DNA from: Bradyrhizobium sp. Arg816
Lineage (GTDB): Bacteria; Pseudomonadota; Alphaproteobacteria; Rhizobiales; Xanthobacteraceae
Direction of reading: 5' to 3'
Assembly (NCBI RefSeq): GCF_029989365.1
Contig: NZ_JAPRAQ010000005.1
Coordinates: 62,001 to 126,000 of the forward strand
DNA length: 64,000 nucleotides
A program made the translations under genes and the position numbers. Positions within the stretch are counted from its first letter, which is position 1. Every line of letters begins with the position of its first letter. The notes beneath the pieces are model-generated. The model worked only from the letters and a program-made list of their open reading frames with translations. It was not told the DNA's origin and searched no databases. This document shows, piece after piece, positions 52,776-61,106 of the stretch.

Positions 52776-54335
52776 CTACCGCTTGCCCACCTTCTCCCAC
52801 AGCCACTTCGCAACCGCATCCGGCGACGAATTCGCATCATTGCCGGCAGCACGTAAATTCGCTTCCCGCATCGTGGCGATATCGACCTTGCCGAGCAGCG
52901 GTAGCAGCGCCGTCTTGAGCCGCTCATCGCCGGCCCGCTTCGGCGCCAGCAGCAGGATCGCGTCGTAGGGCGGGATCGCGTGCCTGGGATCGTCGAGCAC
53001 GAGGAGATCGTATTTTGCAATCAGCCCGTCGCTGGTGTAGCCGGCGATCACGTCGACCTCGCCGCTGGCGACGGCCGCGTACATGAAATCCGGCTGCATC
53101 TGGCGCTGGGCGCGGAACGAGAGGCCATAGGATTTTTGCAGCGCCGCCCATTCGGGGCGCGAGAAGAACTCGTAGTCGCCGGCGATGGACAGCGTCGGTG
53201 CATGCGCGGCGAGATCGGCGATGGAGCGGATGCCGAGCGCTTCGGCGCGCTTCTTCGGCATCACCAGCGCATAGGCGTTCTCGAAGCCGAGCTCGCCAAG
53301 CAGGGTGATATGGTCCTTCGCGAGCGCTGTCTTGAGCTCCGCCAACAACTCCGCGCGCGGCTTGATGTCGGTGCGATGCAGCTGGTTGGCCCACAGCGTA
53401 CCGGAATAATCGACATAGAGATCGATGTCGCCGGCCTTGAGCGCCTCGAAGATCACGCTGGAGCCGAGACCCGACCGCGCGGTCGCGGAGAGGCCGGCGG
53501 CCTGGAGGCGGTCCCTCAGCAGGGCGGACAGCACATATTGCTCGGCGAATGTCTTGGCCCCGACGACATAGCTCTGCGACGAGCGCCCCATCGTCGGCAC
53601 CAGCGTTGCGAGGACCAGCGCCGCGATCCCGATGCCGCCGAGCGCGGCAGGCAGGCGGCTCCGCTGGCGCAAGCCGCTCTCGATCAGGCCGAGCAGCTGA
53701 TCGACGGCGAGCGCGAGCAGGGCCGAGGCAAAGCAGCCGAACAGCACGAACACCCAGTTCTGGGTCTGAAGCCCGGCAAAAATGTAATTGCCGAGGCTGG
53801 TCTGCCCGATCGGCGTTGACAGGGTCGCGGTGCCGATCACCCACACCGCCGCGGTCCGGATGCCGGCCATCATCACCGGAAGCGCCAGCGGCAGCTCGAC
53901 CATGATGAGCGACTGCCGCGCGGTCATGCCGACGCCTTTGGCGGCTTCGATCAGCGCGGGATCGATGCCGTTGAGGCCCGTGATGCCGTTGCGCAGTACC
54001 GGCAGCATCGAGTAGAGCGCGAGCGCCAGCATCGCCGGCAGGAAGCCGAAAGCGGAGAAGGAGATTCCGAACCAGGCCAGCGTGACCGAGGCAGCTAGCA
54101 GCAGCAGTGGATAGAACAGCGCGAGCAGCGCCAAGCCGGGCACCGTCTGCACGATGCTTGCGAGCGCGAGCAGGACAGCGCGCGGCGCCGGGCGGTTGCG
54201 CGTCAGGATCGCCAGCGGCAGGCTGATGGCGAGGCCAAGCGCGAGCGCGGCGAGGCTGACCCGCACATGGTTGCCGAGATAGTCGGGCAGATGCGACAGC
54301 GCCTCGCCCCAGCGTGGATCGGCGAACAGGCTCAT
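52776..54335 (-). CDS. Quaternary-amine ABC transporter, fused permease and binding protein
   Basis: 519 residues. Residues ~20-215 form an OpuBB/ProW-type permease with membrane helices (NHVRVSLAALALGLAISLPLA, GVGMTARQSLIMVELPLALPVMMAGIRTA). Residues ~245-519 are an OsmF/OpuBC-type binding domain (VGAKTFAEQYVLSALLRDRL, DLYVDYSGTLW). Such fusions transport glycine betaine, choline or related compounds. Its ATG overlaps the stop of the ATPase gene, so they are translationally coupled. Confidence 0.9.
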   Translation of the reverse strand: MSLFADPRWGEALSHLPDYLGNHVRVSLAALALGLAISLPLAILTRNRPAPRAVLLALASIVQTVPGLALLALFYPLLLLAASVTLAWFGISFSAFGFLPAMLALALYSMLPVLRNGITGLNGIDPALIEAAKGVGMTARQSLIMVELPLALPVMMAGIRTAAVWVIGTATLSTPIGQTSLGNYIFAGLQTQNWVFVLFGCFASALLALAVDQLLGLIESGLRQRSRLPAALGGIGIAALVLATLVPTMGRSSQSYVVGAKTFAEQYVLSALLRDRLQAAGLSATARSGLGSSVIFEALKAGDIDLYVDYSGTLWANQLHRTDIKPRAELLAELKTALAKDHITLLGELGFENAYALVMPKKRAEALGIRSIADLAAHAPTLSIAGDYEFFSRPEWAALQKSYGLSFRAQRQMQPDFMYAAVASGEVDVIAGYTSDGLIAKYDLLVLDDPRHAIPPYDAILLLAPKRAGDERLKTALLPLLGKVDIATMREANLRAAGNDANSSPDAVAKWLWEKVGKR

Positions 54336-55114
54336 GCCGCACCGCTCTGTGGCAGCAGCGCGTTCAGCCGCTCGACCTGGCGCCGCGGCGTGCGCAGCAG
54401 CTCCAGCACATAGGCGTCGCCGCTCGTGGAGAGTTCCGCGGGCGTGCCTTGCGCCAGCAGCTGTCCGCCGCGCATCACCGCGATGCGGTCGGCGAGCAGG
54501 ATCGCCTCCGTCATGTCATGGGTGATCATGACCGTGGTCAGGCCGAGCTTGCGATGCAGCTCGCGAAAATCCTCGCCGAGCGCATCGCGGGTGAGGGGAT
54601 CGAGCGCGCCGAACGGCTCGTCCATCAGCACGATGCGGGGCCGTGCCGCGAGCGCCCGCGCCACCCCGACGCGCTGGCGCTGGCCGCCGGAGAGCGCCTC
54701 GGGCAGGCGGTCGCGATGCGCGCGACGGTCGAGTTGCACGAGCTCGAGCAGCTCGTCGACCCGCGCGGTGATGTCCGCTGCCGGTGCGCCCAGCAGCCTT
54801 GGCGTGATTCCGATATTGTCGGCGACGCTCAGATGCGGAAACAGTCCGCCGCTCTGGAAGACGTAGCCGATCCGACGCCGCAGCGCGACCGGATCGACGG
54901 TTTGCACGTCCTCGCCCTCGACCGTGATCGTGCCGCCATCGGCCTCGATCAGCCGGTTGGCGAGCCGCAGCAGCGTGGTCTTGCCCGAGCCGGAGCCGCC
55001 GACGATGGCCAGAAATTCGCCCTCGGCGATGTCGAGCGACACGTCGTCGACGGCCTTGAGGGCGCCGAAGTTCTTGCTGACGTGGGAATAGCCAATCATC
55101 GGCCTGGAAGGCAT
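54332..55114 (-). CDS. Quaternary-amine ABC transporter ATP-binding protein
   Basis: 260 residues. Walker A GGSGSGKTTLLRLANRL, signature LSGGQRQRVGVARALAARP, Walker B RIVLMDEPFGALD and H-loop THDM. It energises the fused permease encoded downstream. No C-terminal CBS domains, unlike OpuCA/ProV. The start at 55114 or 55099 cannot be settled. Confidence 0.92.
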   Translation of the reverse strand: MPSRPMIGYSHVSKNFGALKAVDDVSLDIAEGEFLAIVGGSGSGKTTLLRLANRLIEADGGTITVEGEDVQTVDPVALRRRIGYVFQSGGLFPHLSVADNIGITPRLLGAPAADITARVDELLELVQLDRRAHRDRLPEALSGGQRQRVGVARALAARPRIVLMDEPFGALDPLTRDALGEDFRELHRKLGLTTVMITHDMTEAILLADRIAVMRGGQLLAQGTPAELSTSGDAYVLELLRTPRRQVERLNALLPQSGAA

Positions 55115-55135
55115 CGGGCGGGCTCACTCTTCCTT

Positions 55136-55294
55136 ACCCTCCCCTGGAGGGGGAGGGTCGCTCGCGCGAAGCGCGGGCGGGGTGGGGTGATCTCTCAACA
55201 CGGGCGGTGTTGGACGTGGAGGGACCGTCACCCCACCCCGGTCCGCATTCCGCTTCGCTTCATGCGCACCGACCCTCCCCCTCCAGGGGAGGGT
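55136..55294. repeat. Long palindromic repeat, CCCTCCCC type
   Basis: The outer arms 55136-55159 and 55271-55294 are perfect 24-base inverted copies. Each arm is itself a CCCTCCCC...GGGGAGGG hairpin. The interior contains GGGGTGGGGTGA/TCACCCCACCCC, again inverted. It lies between divergent ABC genes. This is a common rhizobial intergenic repeat. Confidence 0.85.
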
Positions 55295-55392
55295 GAAGGA
55301 GGCGACGGAGCCCATGCGTAGCACGCTTGGCGGCTCGATTGAACTTGGTCGCGTGAGCGGCTAAGGCATCGGGCCAAGTTCGGAGGGAACAC

Positions 55393-56211
55393 ATGACGAC
55401 GCCCACGGCAGTGGCGCTGGAAGACGCCAAGGTCGCGTTCCGGCTGGGGGACGACCGGGTCTATACGGCGGTGGAGAAGGCGCACCTTTCGGTCGCGCAG
55501 GGCGAGTTCGTCGCCATCGTCGGGCCGACCGGCTGCGGGAAATCGACGCTGCTCAATGTCGCGGCCGGCCTGCTCAAGCCCGCCGCCGGCAGCATCAAGA
55601 TATTCGGCCGGCCGCTCGCGGGGCTGAACCGGGACGCCGGCTACCTGTTCCAGGCCGATGCGCTGTTCCCCTGGAAGACCGCGCTCGACAATGTCGCGAT
55701 CGGGCTCGAGATCGCGGGCACGCCCCGCGCCGAAGCGCTGCAACGCGCGCAAAAATGGCTGACCTCCGTCGGCCTCGGGGCTTTCGCCAACCGCTATCCG
55801 CATATGCTCTCCGGCGGCCAGCGCAAGCGCGTGGCGTTGGCGCAGGTGCTGATCCGCGACCCAAAGATACTCCTGATGGACGAGCCGTTCGGGCCGCTCG
55901 ATGCGCAGACCCGCCAGGTCATGGGCAATCTGCTGCTCGACCTCTGGAATGCCGACCGCAAGGCCGTGCTGTTCGTGACCCATGATCTCGAAGAGGCGAT
56001 CGCGCTCGCCGATCGCGTCGTGATCATGTCGGCGGGGCCGTCCTCGCGCATCATCGGCGACTGGCGCGTGAGCTTGCCGCGCCCGCGCGATATTTTCGAG
56101 GTGCGGCTGGACAAGGAGTTCCATGCGCTCCACCGCGAGATCTGGAGCGTGCTCAAGGACGAGGTGATGAAGGGCTACGCGCAATCGACCCAAGCGGCGG
56201 AGGCGATCTGA
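55393..56211 (+). CDS. NitT/TauT-type ABC transporter ATP-binding protein
   Basis: 272 residues. Walker A GPTGCGKSTLLNVAAGLL, Q-loop LFQADALFPWKT, signature LSGGQRKRVALAQVL, Walker B ILLMDEPFGPLD, H-loop VTHD. The sequence fits the SsuB/TauB/NrtD-type group. Preceded by GGAGGG. Its stop overlaps the permease start (TGATG). The likely binding protein is at 61107, after an unrelated block of genes. Confidence 0.93.
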   Translation: MTTPTAVALEDAKVAFRLGDDRVYTAVEKAHLSVAQGEFVAIVGPTGCGKSTLLNVAAGLLKPAAGSIKIFGRPLAGLNRDAGYLFQADALFPWKTALDNVAIGLEIAGTPRAEALQRAQKWLTSVGLGAFANRYPHMLSGGQRKRVALAQVLIRDPKILLMDEPFGPLDAQTRQVMGNLLLDLWNADRKAVLFVTHDLEEAIALADRVVIMSAGPSSRIIGDWRVSLPRPRDIFEVRLDKEFHALHREIWSVLKDEVMKGYAQSTQAAEAI

Positions 56212-56996
56212 TGTCGCGCGTGACGCTGCTGGCGCTGCAGGTCCTGGTCGCCGTCGTCTGCCTCGCACTGTGGCAGCTCTTTGCGACCGTGCCGGTGTTC
56301 GGAAAAATCCTGTTGCCGCCGTTCTTCTTCTCCAACCCGGTCGATGTGTTCAGCCAGATCGTCAAATGGTTCTCGTCCGGCGTGATCTGGAAGCATCTCG
56401 GAATCACGTTGACGGAATCTATCCTGGCGTTCGTGATCGGATCGCTCGGCGGCGTGCTGGTCGGCTTCTGGTTCGCGCGCCAGCCATTGGTTGCCGCGGT
56501 GTTCGATCCTTACGTCAAGATGGTCAACGCGCTGCCCCGCGTCGTGCTCGCGCCGATCTTCGCGCTGTGGCTGGGCCTCGGCATCTGGTCCAAGGTCGCG
56601 CTCGGCGTGACGCTGGTGTTCTTCATCGTGTTCTTCAACGTCTATCAGGGCGTCAAGGAAGTCAGCCGCACCGTGCTCGACAATGGCCGCATGCTCGGCA
56701 TGAGCGAGGGGCAATTGATGCGGCACGTCTATTGGCCGTCGGCGCTGTCGTGGATGTTCTCGTCGCTGCACACCTCGGTCGGCTTCGCCGTGGTCGGCGC
56801 GGTCGTCGGCGAATATCTGGGCTCGGCGGCGGGGCTCGGCTATCTGATCCAGCAGGCCGAAGGCATCTTCGACGTCGCCGGCGTGTTCGCCGGCATGTTC
56901 GTGTTGTCGGCCTTCGTCATCCTGATCGACTTCGGGGTGACGCTGGTTGAGCGCAGGCTGCTGGTCTGGCGGCCGACCGTGGACGGGCGCGGGTAG
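56211..56996 (+). CDS. NitT/TauT-type ABC transporter permease
   Basis: 261 residues, six membrane helices, with the BPD_transp_1 EAA-like loop (GRMLGMSEGQLMRHVYWPSALSWMFSSL). Permease of the SsuC/TauC group. It starts on the last base of the ATPase stop codon. Substrate unassigned: sulfonates, nitrate, riboflavin/thiamine precursors or aromatic acids are all possible in this family. Confidence 0.92.
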   Translation: MSRVTLLALQVLVAVVCLALWQLFATVPVFGKILLPPFFFSNPVDVFSQIVKWFSSGVIWKHLGITLTESILAFVIGSLGGVLVGFWFARQPLVAAVFDPYVKMVNALPRVVLAPIFALWLGLGIWSKVALGVTLVFFIVFFNVYQGVKEVSRTVLDNGRMLGMSEGQLMRHVYWPSALSWMFSSLHTSVGFAVVGAVVGEYLGSAAGLGYLIQQAEGIFDVAGVFAGMFVLSAFVILIDFGVTLVERRLLVWRPTVDGRG

Positions 56997-57098
56997 GCCG
57001 CCTCGTTTGCCTGCTGACGTTTATGTGATTGACCGCGCGGAATAGAACGTGCGGCCACGCGTCATACCCCCATGCAACCACCTGCATGGGAGTTCAGG

Positions 57099-57635
57099 AT
57101 GCCCCCCTCACGGTTTCGCCGCGCCGTAGCGGCGCTTGCAAGCAGATGCCGATGGCCCAGACCCGGCCTCGGCACGGCGTTCCTTGCCGCGCGCATTCTG
57201 GTCGCGTTCGCACTCCCGCCGCTCGTGTTCGCGCATGAAGCCCATCCGGCCGCCCCGCCGGCCACGGTGAGCACGGAGGAGCGTGCGTTTCTGGAAGAAA
57301 ACGAAGCGGCGATGACCAAGATGATGAACGACATGGCGGCCAAGCCGACCGGCGACATCGATCGCGACTTCGTCGCGATGATGAGCCCGCATCATCAGGG
57401 CGCGATCGACATGGCGGTGATCGAGTTGCGTTACGGCAAGAACGAGCAGCTGCGGCGCATCGCCCAGGAAATCATCGTCGACCAGATGCAGGAGATCGCG
57501 GCCATGAAGCTCGCGATCGGCGAACCGGCGACAGACACCACGCCCGCCCCGACCCAACCGCCCACTGCTCCCAACACAACCGTTCATCATCACCCGGGCA
57601 TGCAGATGGATATGTCCACGGGAATGAAGAAGTAG
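57099..57635 (+). CDS. DUF305 domain-containing secreted protein
   Basis: 178 residues. A long basic N-terminus and hydrophobic stretch (LAARILVAFALPPLVFA) form a signal peptide or anchor ending at HEAHP. The mature part has the DUF305 four-helix pattern, DRDFVAMMSPHHQGAIDMAVIEL and IIVDQMQEIAAMKLAI, rich in Met and His, and a His/Met tail (HHHPGMQMDMSTGM). Family members such as CopM bind copper. ATG 57099 is used because GGGAG precedes it. Confidence 0.9.
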   Translation: MPPSRFRRAVAALASRCRWPRPGLGTAFLAARILVAFALPPLVFAHEAHPAAPPATVSTEERAFLEENEAAMTKMMNDMAAKPTGDIDRDFVAMMSPHHQGAIDMAVIELRYGKNEQLRRIAQEIIVDQMQEIAAMKLAIGEPATDTTPAPTQPPTAPNTTVHHHPGMQMDMSTGMKK

Positions 57636-57644
57636 GAGTCGCAG

Positions 57645-59114
57645 ATGACCACGTCACAAAGCACCATGATGAAGAGCATTTTCCTGGCGGCCACCATGCT
57701 TGCGACGGGTTCGGTCGCGTGGGCAGGGCAGGCGCCGGGCGCGCTGTCCGCCCGCGATATTCCGGTGAGCCATCACGACCGCGTCTACGCCGCAGAGCAG
57801 TTCTCGAATACGGTCTCGGTCACCGATCCCGTCGACAACAAGCTGCTTGGCGTGATCCGGCTGGGCGACCCGCAGCCCGGCAATTTCAGCCCGCTCTACA
57901 AGGGGCAGGTGCTCGTGCACGGCATGGGCTTCTCGCCCGATCACAAGACGCTCGCCGTGGTATCGATCGGCTCGAATTCGGTGAGCTTCATCGACACCGC
58001 GACCAACGCGGTCAAGCATATCACTTACGTCGGACGATCGCCGCACGAGGCGTTCTTTACGCCGGACGGCAAGGAAGTGTGGGTCACCGTTCGCGGCGAG
58101 AACTACATCTCCGTCATCGATCCGATCAGCTTCAAGGAGAAGACCCGCATCACGACCCCGAACGGGCCGGGCATGCAGATTTTCTCACCCGACGGCAAAT
58201 ACGGCTACATCTGCTCGTCGTTCAATCCCGAGACCGACGTCGTCGCGGTGGCCGAGCACAAGATCATCGCCACGGTGAAGCAGGAGAGCCCATTCTGCCC
58301 AAACATCGCGGCATCGCCGGATGGGGACCAGGTATGGTTCACCCTGAAGGACACTGGCCGGACACAGGTGTTCAACGCCAGGCCTCCGTTCAACGCGATC
58401 AAGACGATCGATACCGGGCCGATCACCAACCACGTCAACTTCGCGCACACCGCCAGGGGCACGTTCGCCTACGTCACCATCGGTGGCCTGAACGAGGTAA
58501 AAGTGTTCCGCACCGACGATTTCTCGCAGGTCGCGACGATCCCGGTCGGCAATCTGCCGCACGGCGTCTGGCCGTCCGGCGACGGCACGCGCATCTATGT
58601 GGGGCTGGAGAACGGCGACGCGCTCGCGGCCATCGACACGGCGACCAATAAAGTGGTCGGGAACGTTCCGATCGGCCAGGCACCGCAGGCGATCGCGTAT
58701 GTTCCAAATGCCGCGCCTGACCCCGATGACCGCCGGAATTTGCAGGCACTCGGCGTCGCCGGGCAGGTCGCTCATCTCACGCTTGCGTCGAAGGACCGCG
58801 CAAAGGACGGCACGGCGCCGACCAGCGTGTCGCTGTTCGATCAGGGTCTGATTCAGATCTTGCAGGCTTCGGTGACGGGACTTCAGCCCACACAGAAATA
58901 TGTGCTGGCTCTGGCGGAGCATGGCGACGGAAGTGGCCCGTTGCAACCGCTGGCGGCGTTCATGACCAACCCGGCTGGATCTGCCATAGTCAATGTGGTC
59001 GGTCCGATCCGGCAGATCGTCGACAAGTCTGCAGCCGAAGCAAGGCGGTACCTGGTGATTGCGGCCGGTGACGCGGCGATGCCCGGTGAGGCGGTCCAGA
59101 TCGAGGCGCAATGA
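57645..59114 (+). CDS. YVTN-type beta-propeller protein (YncE-like)
   Basis: 489 residues. A signal peptide ends near SVAWAGQ. Seven-bladed propeller repeats cover about residues 45-360 (SVTDPVDNKLLGVIRLG, SFIDTATNAVKHITYVG, GRSPHEAFFTPDGKEVWV, AAIDTATNKVVGNVPIG). A ~120-residue C-terminal domain without recognised family follows. It starts nine bases after the DUF305 gene and precedes the sigma factor, so the four genes appear to form an operon. Role unknown; metal or redox-linked binding is conceivable. Confidence 0.88.
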   Translation: MTTSQSTMMKSIFLAATMLATGSVAWAGQAPGALSARDIPVSHHDRVYAAEQFSNTVSVTDPVDNKLLGVIRLGDPQPGNFSPLYKGQVLVHGMGFSPDHKTLAVVSIGSNSVSFIDTATNAVKHITYVGRSPHEAFFTPDGKEVWVTVRGENYISVIDPISFKEKTRITTPNGPGMQIFSPDGKYGYICSSFNPETDVVAVAEHKIIATVKQESPFCPNIAASPDGDQVWFTLKDTGRTQVFNARPPFNAIKTIDTGPITNHVNFAHTARGTFAYVTIGGLNEVKVFRTDDFSQVATIPVGNLPHGVWPSGDGTRIYVGLENGDALAAIDTATNKVVGNVPIGQAPQAIAYVPNAAPDPDDRRNLQALGVAGQVAHLTLASKDRAKDGTAPTSVSLFDQGLIQILQASVTGLQPTQKYVLALAEHGDGSGPLQPLAAFMTNPAGSAIVNVVGPIRQIVDKSAAEARRYLVIAAGDAAMPGEAVQIEAQ

Positions 59115-59154
59115 CGCGCCGTCCGACGTCGGCAAAGGGCAGGTGGAGCGCCTC

Positions 59155-59673
59155 GTGAAGGACATGCTGGTTCAGGTCGAGCCGCTTATCCCCGCGCTCC
59201 GCCGCTACGCGCGCGCGCTTTTGCGCGATCGCGCGGCTGCCGATGATCTGGTTCAGGATTGCCTGGAACGTGCGGTCAGCCATTGGCATCAGCGGCGCGA
59301 CGGCAGTGTACGCGCCTGGCTGTTCAGCATCCTCCACAATCTGGCGGTCACGCAATTCCGCCAGGCAACGGCGCGAGGCAGGCACATGCCGATCGACGAT
59401 GCGGGCGAGCGTGAGCTTGTCAGTGCCGCCGCGCAGGAGCACAGGCTGATCTATCAGGACGTCCTGAAAAAGATTACGAGATTGCCGGAAGAGCAGCGTG
59501 CCGTGTTGTTGCTTGTTGCAGTTGAGGATCTATCCTACGCGGACGCCGCGGGAGTGCTGAAGATCCCGGTCGGGACCGTGATGTCGCGGCTGTCGCGCGC
59601 GCGGGAGAGGCTATTGCAGGAGATGGAGGGCGTGGCTCCAGGGAACGTCGTGGCATTGCGGGGCGTGAAATGA
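59155..59673 (+). CDS. ECF RNA polymerase sigma factor
   Basis: 172 residues. Region 2: LIPALRRYARALLRDRAAADDLVQDCLERAV; region 4: LPEEQRAVLLLVAVEDLSYADAAGVLKIPVGTVMSRLSRARERLLQEM. A GTG start at 59155 with GGTGGAG six bases upstream seems best; ATG 59164 has its ribosome site too close. The frame is open upstream into the propeller gene. It overlaps the anti-sigma gene, which probably binds and restrains it. Confidence 0.9.
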   Translation: MKDMLVQVEPLIPALRRYARALLRDRAAADDLVQDCLERAVSHWHQRRDGSVRAWLFSILHNLAVTQFRQATARGRHMPIDDAGERELVSAAAQEHRLIYQDVLKKITRLPEEQRAVLLLVAVEDLSYADAAGVLKIPVGTVMSRLSRARERLLQEMEGVAPGNVVALRGVK

Positions 59674-60443
59674 ACCGGCGGCCGATCACCGAGGATGATC
59701 TCCACGCCTATGTCGACCAGGCGCTCGAGCCTGAGCGGCGCGCGGAGGTCGCATCCTATCTGGACGATCATCAGGATGTCGCCGCGCGCGTTGCGGCCTT
59801 CGCCACCCAGCGCGAGCAGCTGCGCGGGACGTTTGCGTCGATCGCCGACGAGCCGTTGCCGGCCGAGTTGAATCTGTCGCACATCATCGAGAGCCGGAGG
59901 CGGTCTCCCATGCGGGCGTGGTGGGCGATCGCTGCGATGTTGCTTCTCGGCATCGGCGGTCTCGGCGGATGGACCATGCGTAGCGTCTTGCAGGAGGGCT
60001 CGAGCGGACTGTCTGCACTGGCACAGGAGGCGGCCTATTCGTATGGCGTTTACGCACCGGACCGCGTGCGGCCGGTCGAGATACGCGCGTCCGAAAGTGC
60101 AGAGCTTACGCGATGGGTCTCTAATCGGCTGAAACAGCCGGTCAAGGTGCCGGACCTCTCTGTCTCAGGCTATCGGCTGATGGGCGGTCGCCTGGTTGCG
60201 ACGTCGCACGGCCCGGCCGCGATGTTCATGTACGATGACGATCACGGCGACCGGCTTGTCGTGCTGACGCGTCCGATGAGCAACCGCAATCTGGATACGC
60301 CGATGATGCCGCAATCGACCGGCGATGTCGCGGGCTTCGTGTGGGCGGATGGCGGCATGGGTTACACGCTCGTCGGCCAGCTTCCGGGAGACACCCTCAA
60401 GCCGATCGCGAACGAGATCCGGAAGCAGACGCGCCCGATCTAA
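59670..60443 (+). CDS. Anti-sigma factor (ChrR/RsiW-type, membrane)
   Basis: 257 residues. The N-terminus TEDDLHAYVDQALEPERRAEVASYL is the anti-sigma sigma-binding region, one membrane helix lies near residue 90-107 (AWWAIAAMLLLGIGGLGGWTM), and a ~150-residue periplasmic part (MGGRLVATSHGPAAMFMYDDDHGDRLVVLT) follows. No zinc-binding HxxxCxxC motif is visible. It starts within the sigma gene stop (ATGA), the classical pairing of an ECF factor with its inhibitor. Confidence 0.88.
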   Translation: MNRRPITEDDLHAYVDQALEPERRAEVASYLDDHQDVAARVAAFATQREQLRGTFASIADEPLPAELNLSHIIESRRRSPMRAWWAIAAMLLLGIGGLGGWTMRSVLQEGSSGLSALAQEAAYSYGVYAPDRVRPVEIRASESAELTRWVSNRLKQPVKVPDLSVSGYRLMGGRLVATSHGPAAMFMYDDDHGDRLVVLTRPMSNRNLDTPMMPQSTGDVAGFVWADGGMGYTLVGQLPGDTLKPIANEIRKQTRPI

Positions 60444-60460
60444 CGCCGGGATTAACGAAA

Positions 60461-60486
60461 ACGGGCCCGCGCATCGGCGCGAGCCC
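60461..60486 (+). terminator. Hairpin between anti-sigma and cupin genes
   Basis: CGGGCCCGCGC, loop ATCG, GCGCGAGCCCG. GC-rich stem with one mismatch and no long T-run; serves the convergent genes. Confidence 0.55.
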
Positions 60487-60517
60487 GAATAGTCAATCGC
60501 AGCCCGGTCGAGCGATC

Positions 60518-60967
60518 TCAGTCCAGCAGCTTGGTGTCGTCGGGTGCCTGCGGCGGCGTCTTGATCGCGATCGCCTTGACCTGTCCGCTGATCGGCTTGG
60601 TGCCGCCATGCGGGGTGCCCTTCGGGATGATGACGAGGTCGCCGGCTTTCACCGTCACCTCCTTGTCGCCGAGCCAGATCGTCCCGGTCCCGTCCAGGAT
60701 GTACTGGATCTCGTTGGTGTTGGGATGCAAGTGCTTGGGCACATTGCCGACCTGGATCGAGATGGTGGCGCCGTCGGCGCTGGCGAACATCTTGGAACGG
60801 TAGCCGACATTGTTGGCGGGGCCGAGTGCGTCGCCTTCCATCTCGCCGGTGTGGATGATCTGTGCGGTGACGTTCTCGGCTGCCAGCGCCGGCCGGAGCA
60901 GCTGGTTCGCGCCGCATCCGGCGGCAAAGGCGGCGGCGATCGACAGGCCGATTGCAAGGCGATTCAT
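60518..60967 (-). CDS. Cupin domain-containing exported protein
   Basis: 149 residues. The N-terminus is a signal peptide or lipoprotein leader (MNRLAIGLSIAAAFAAGCGA; AAGC could be a lipobox). The cupin has HLHPNTNEIQYILDG with metal-binding His residues and GDLVIIPKGTPHGG as the second motif. Function unknown; many such proteins bind metal and small ligands. It converges with the sigma operon and is divergent from the binding-protein gene. Confidence 0.87.
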   Translation of the reverse strand: MNRLAIGLSIAAAFAAGCGANQLLRPALAAENVTAQIIHTGEMEGDALGPANNVGYRSKMFASADGATISIQVGNVPKHLHPNTNEIQYILDGTGTIWLGDKEVTVKAGDLVIIPKGTPHGGTKPISGQVKAIAIKTPPQAPDDTKLLD

Positions 60968-61106
60968 GGATGATCCTCCCCATCAAGAATTGTTCTTGTC
61001 TGAGCATGTTATTGCGCCGAAAGGCCAATGGCCAGTGCCACTTAAGCGGTGCTTCTCAAGCCAGTCCCGCTGCTCTATGGTGCCGCCAGCCGAACGGAGG
61101 AAACCA

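Noticed and set aside
55136..55294. CRISPR-like or attachment-site structure
   Set aside because: A single inverted structure without regularly spaced direct repeats, integrase or tRNA nearby.
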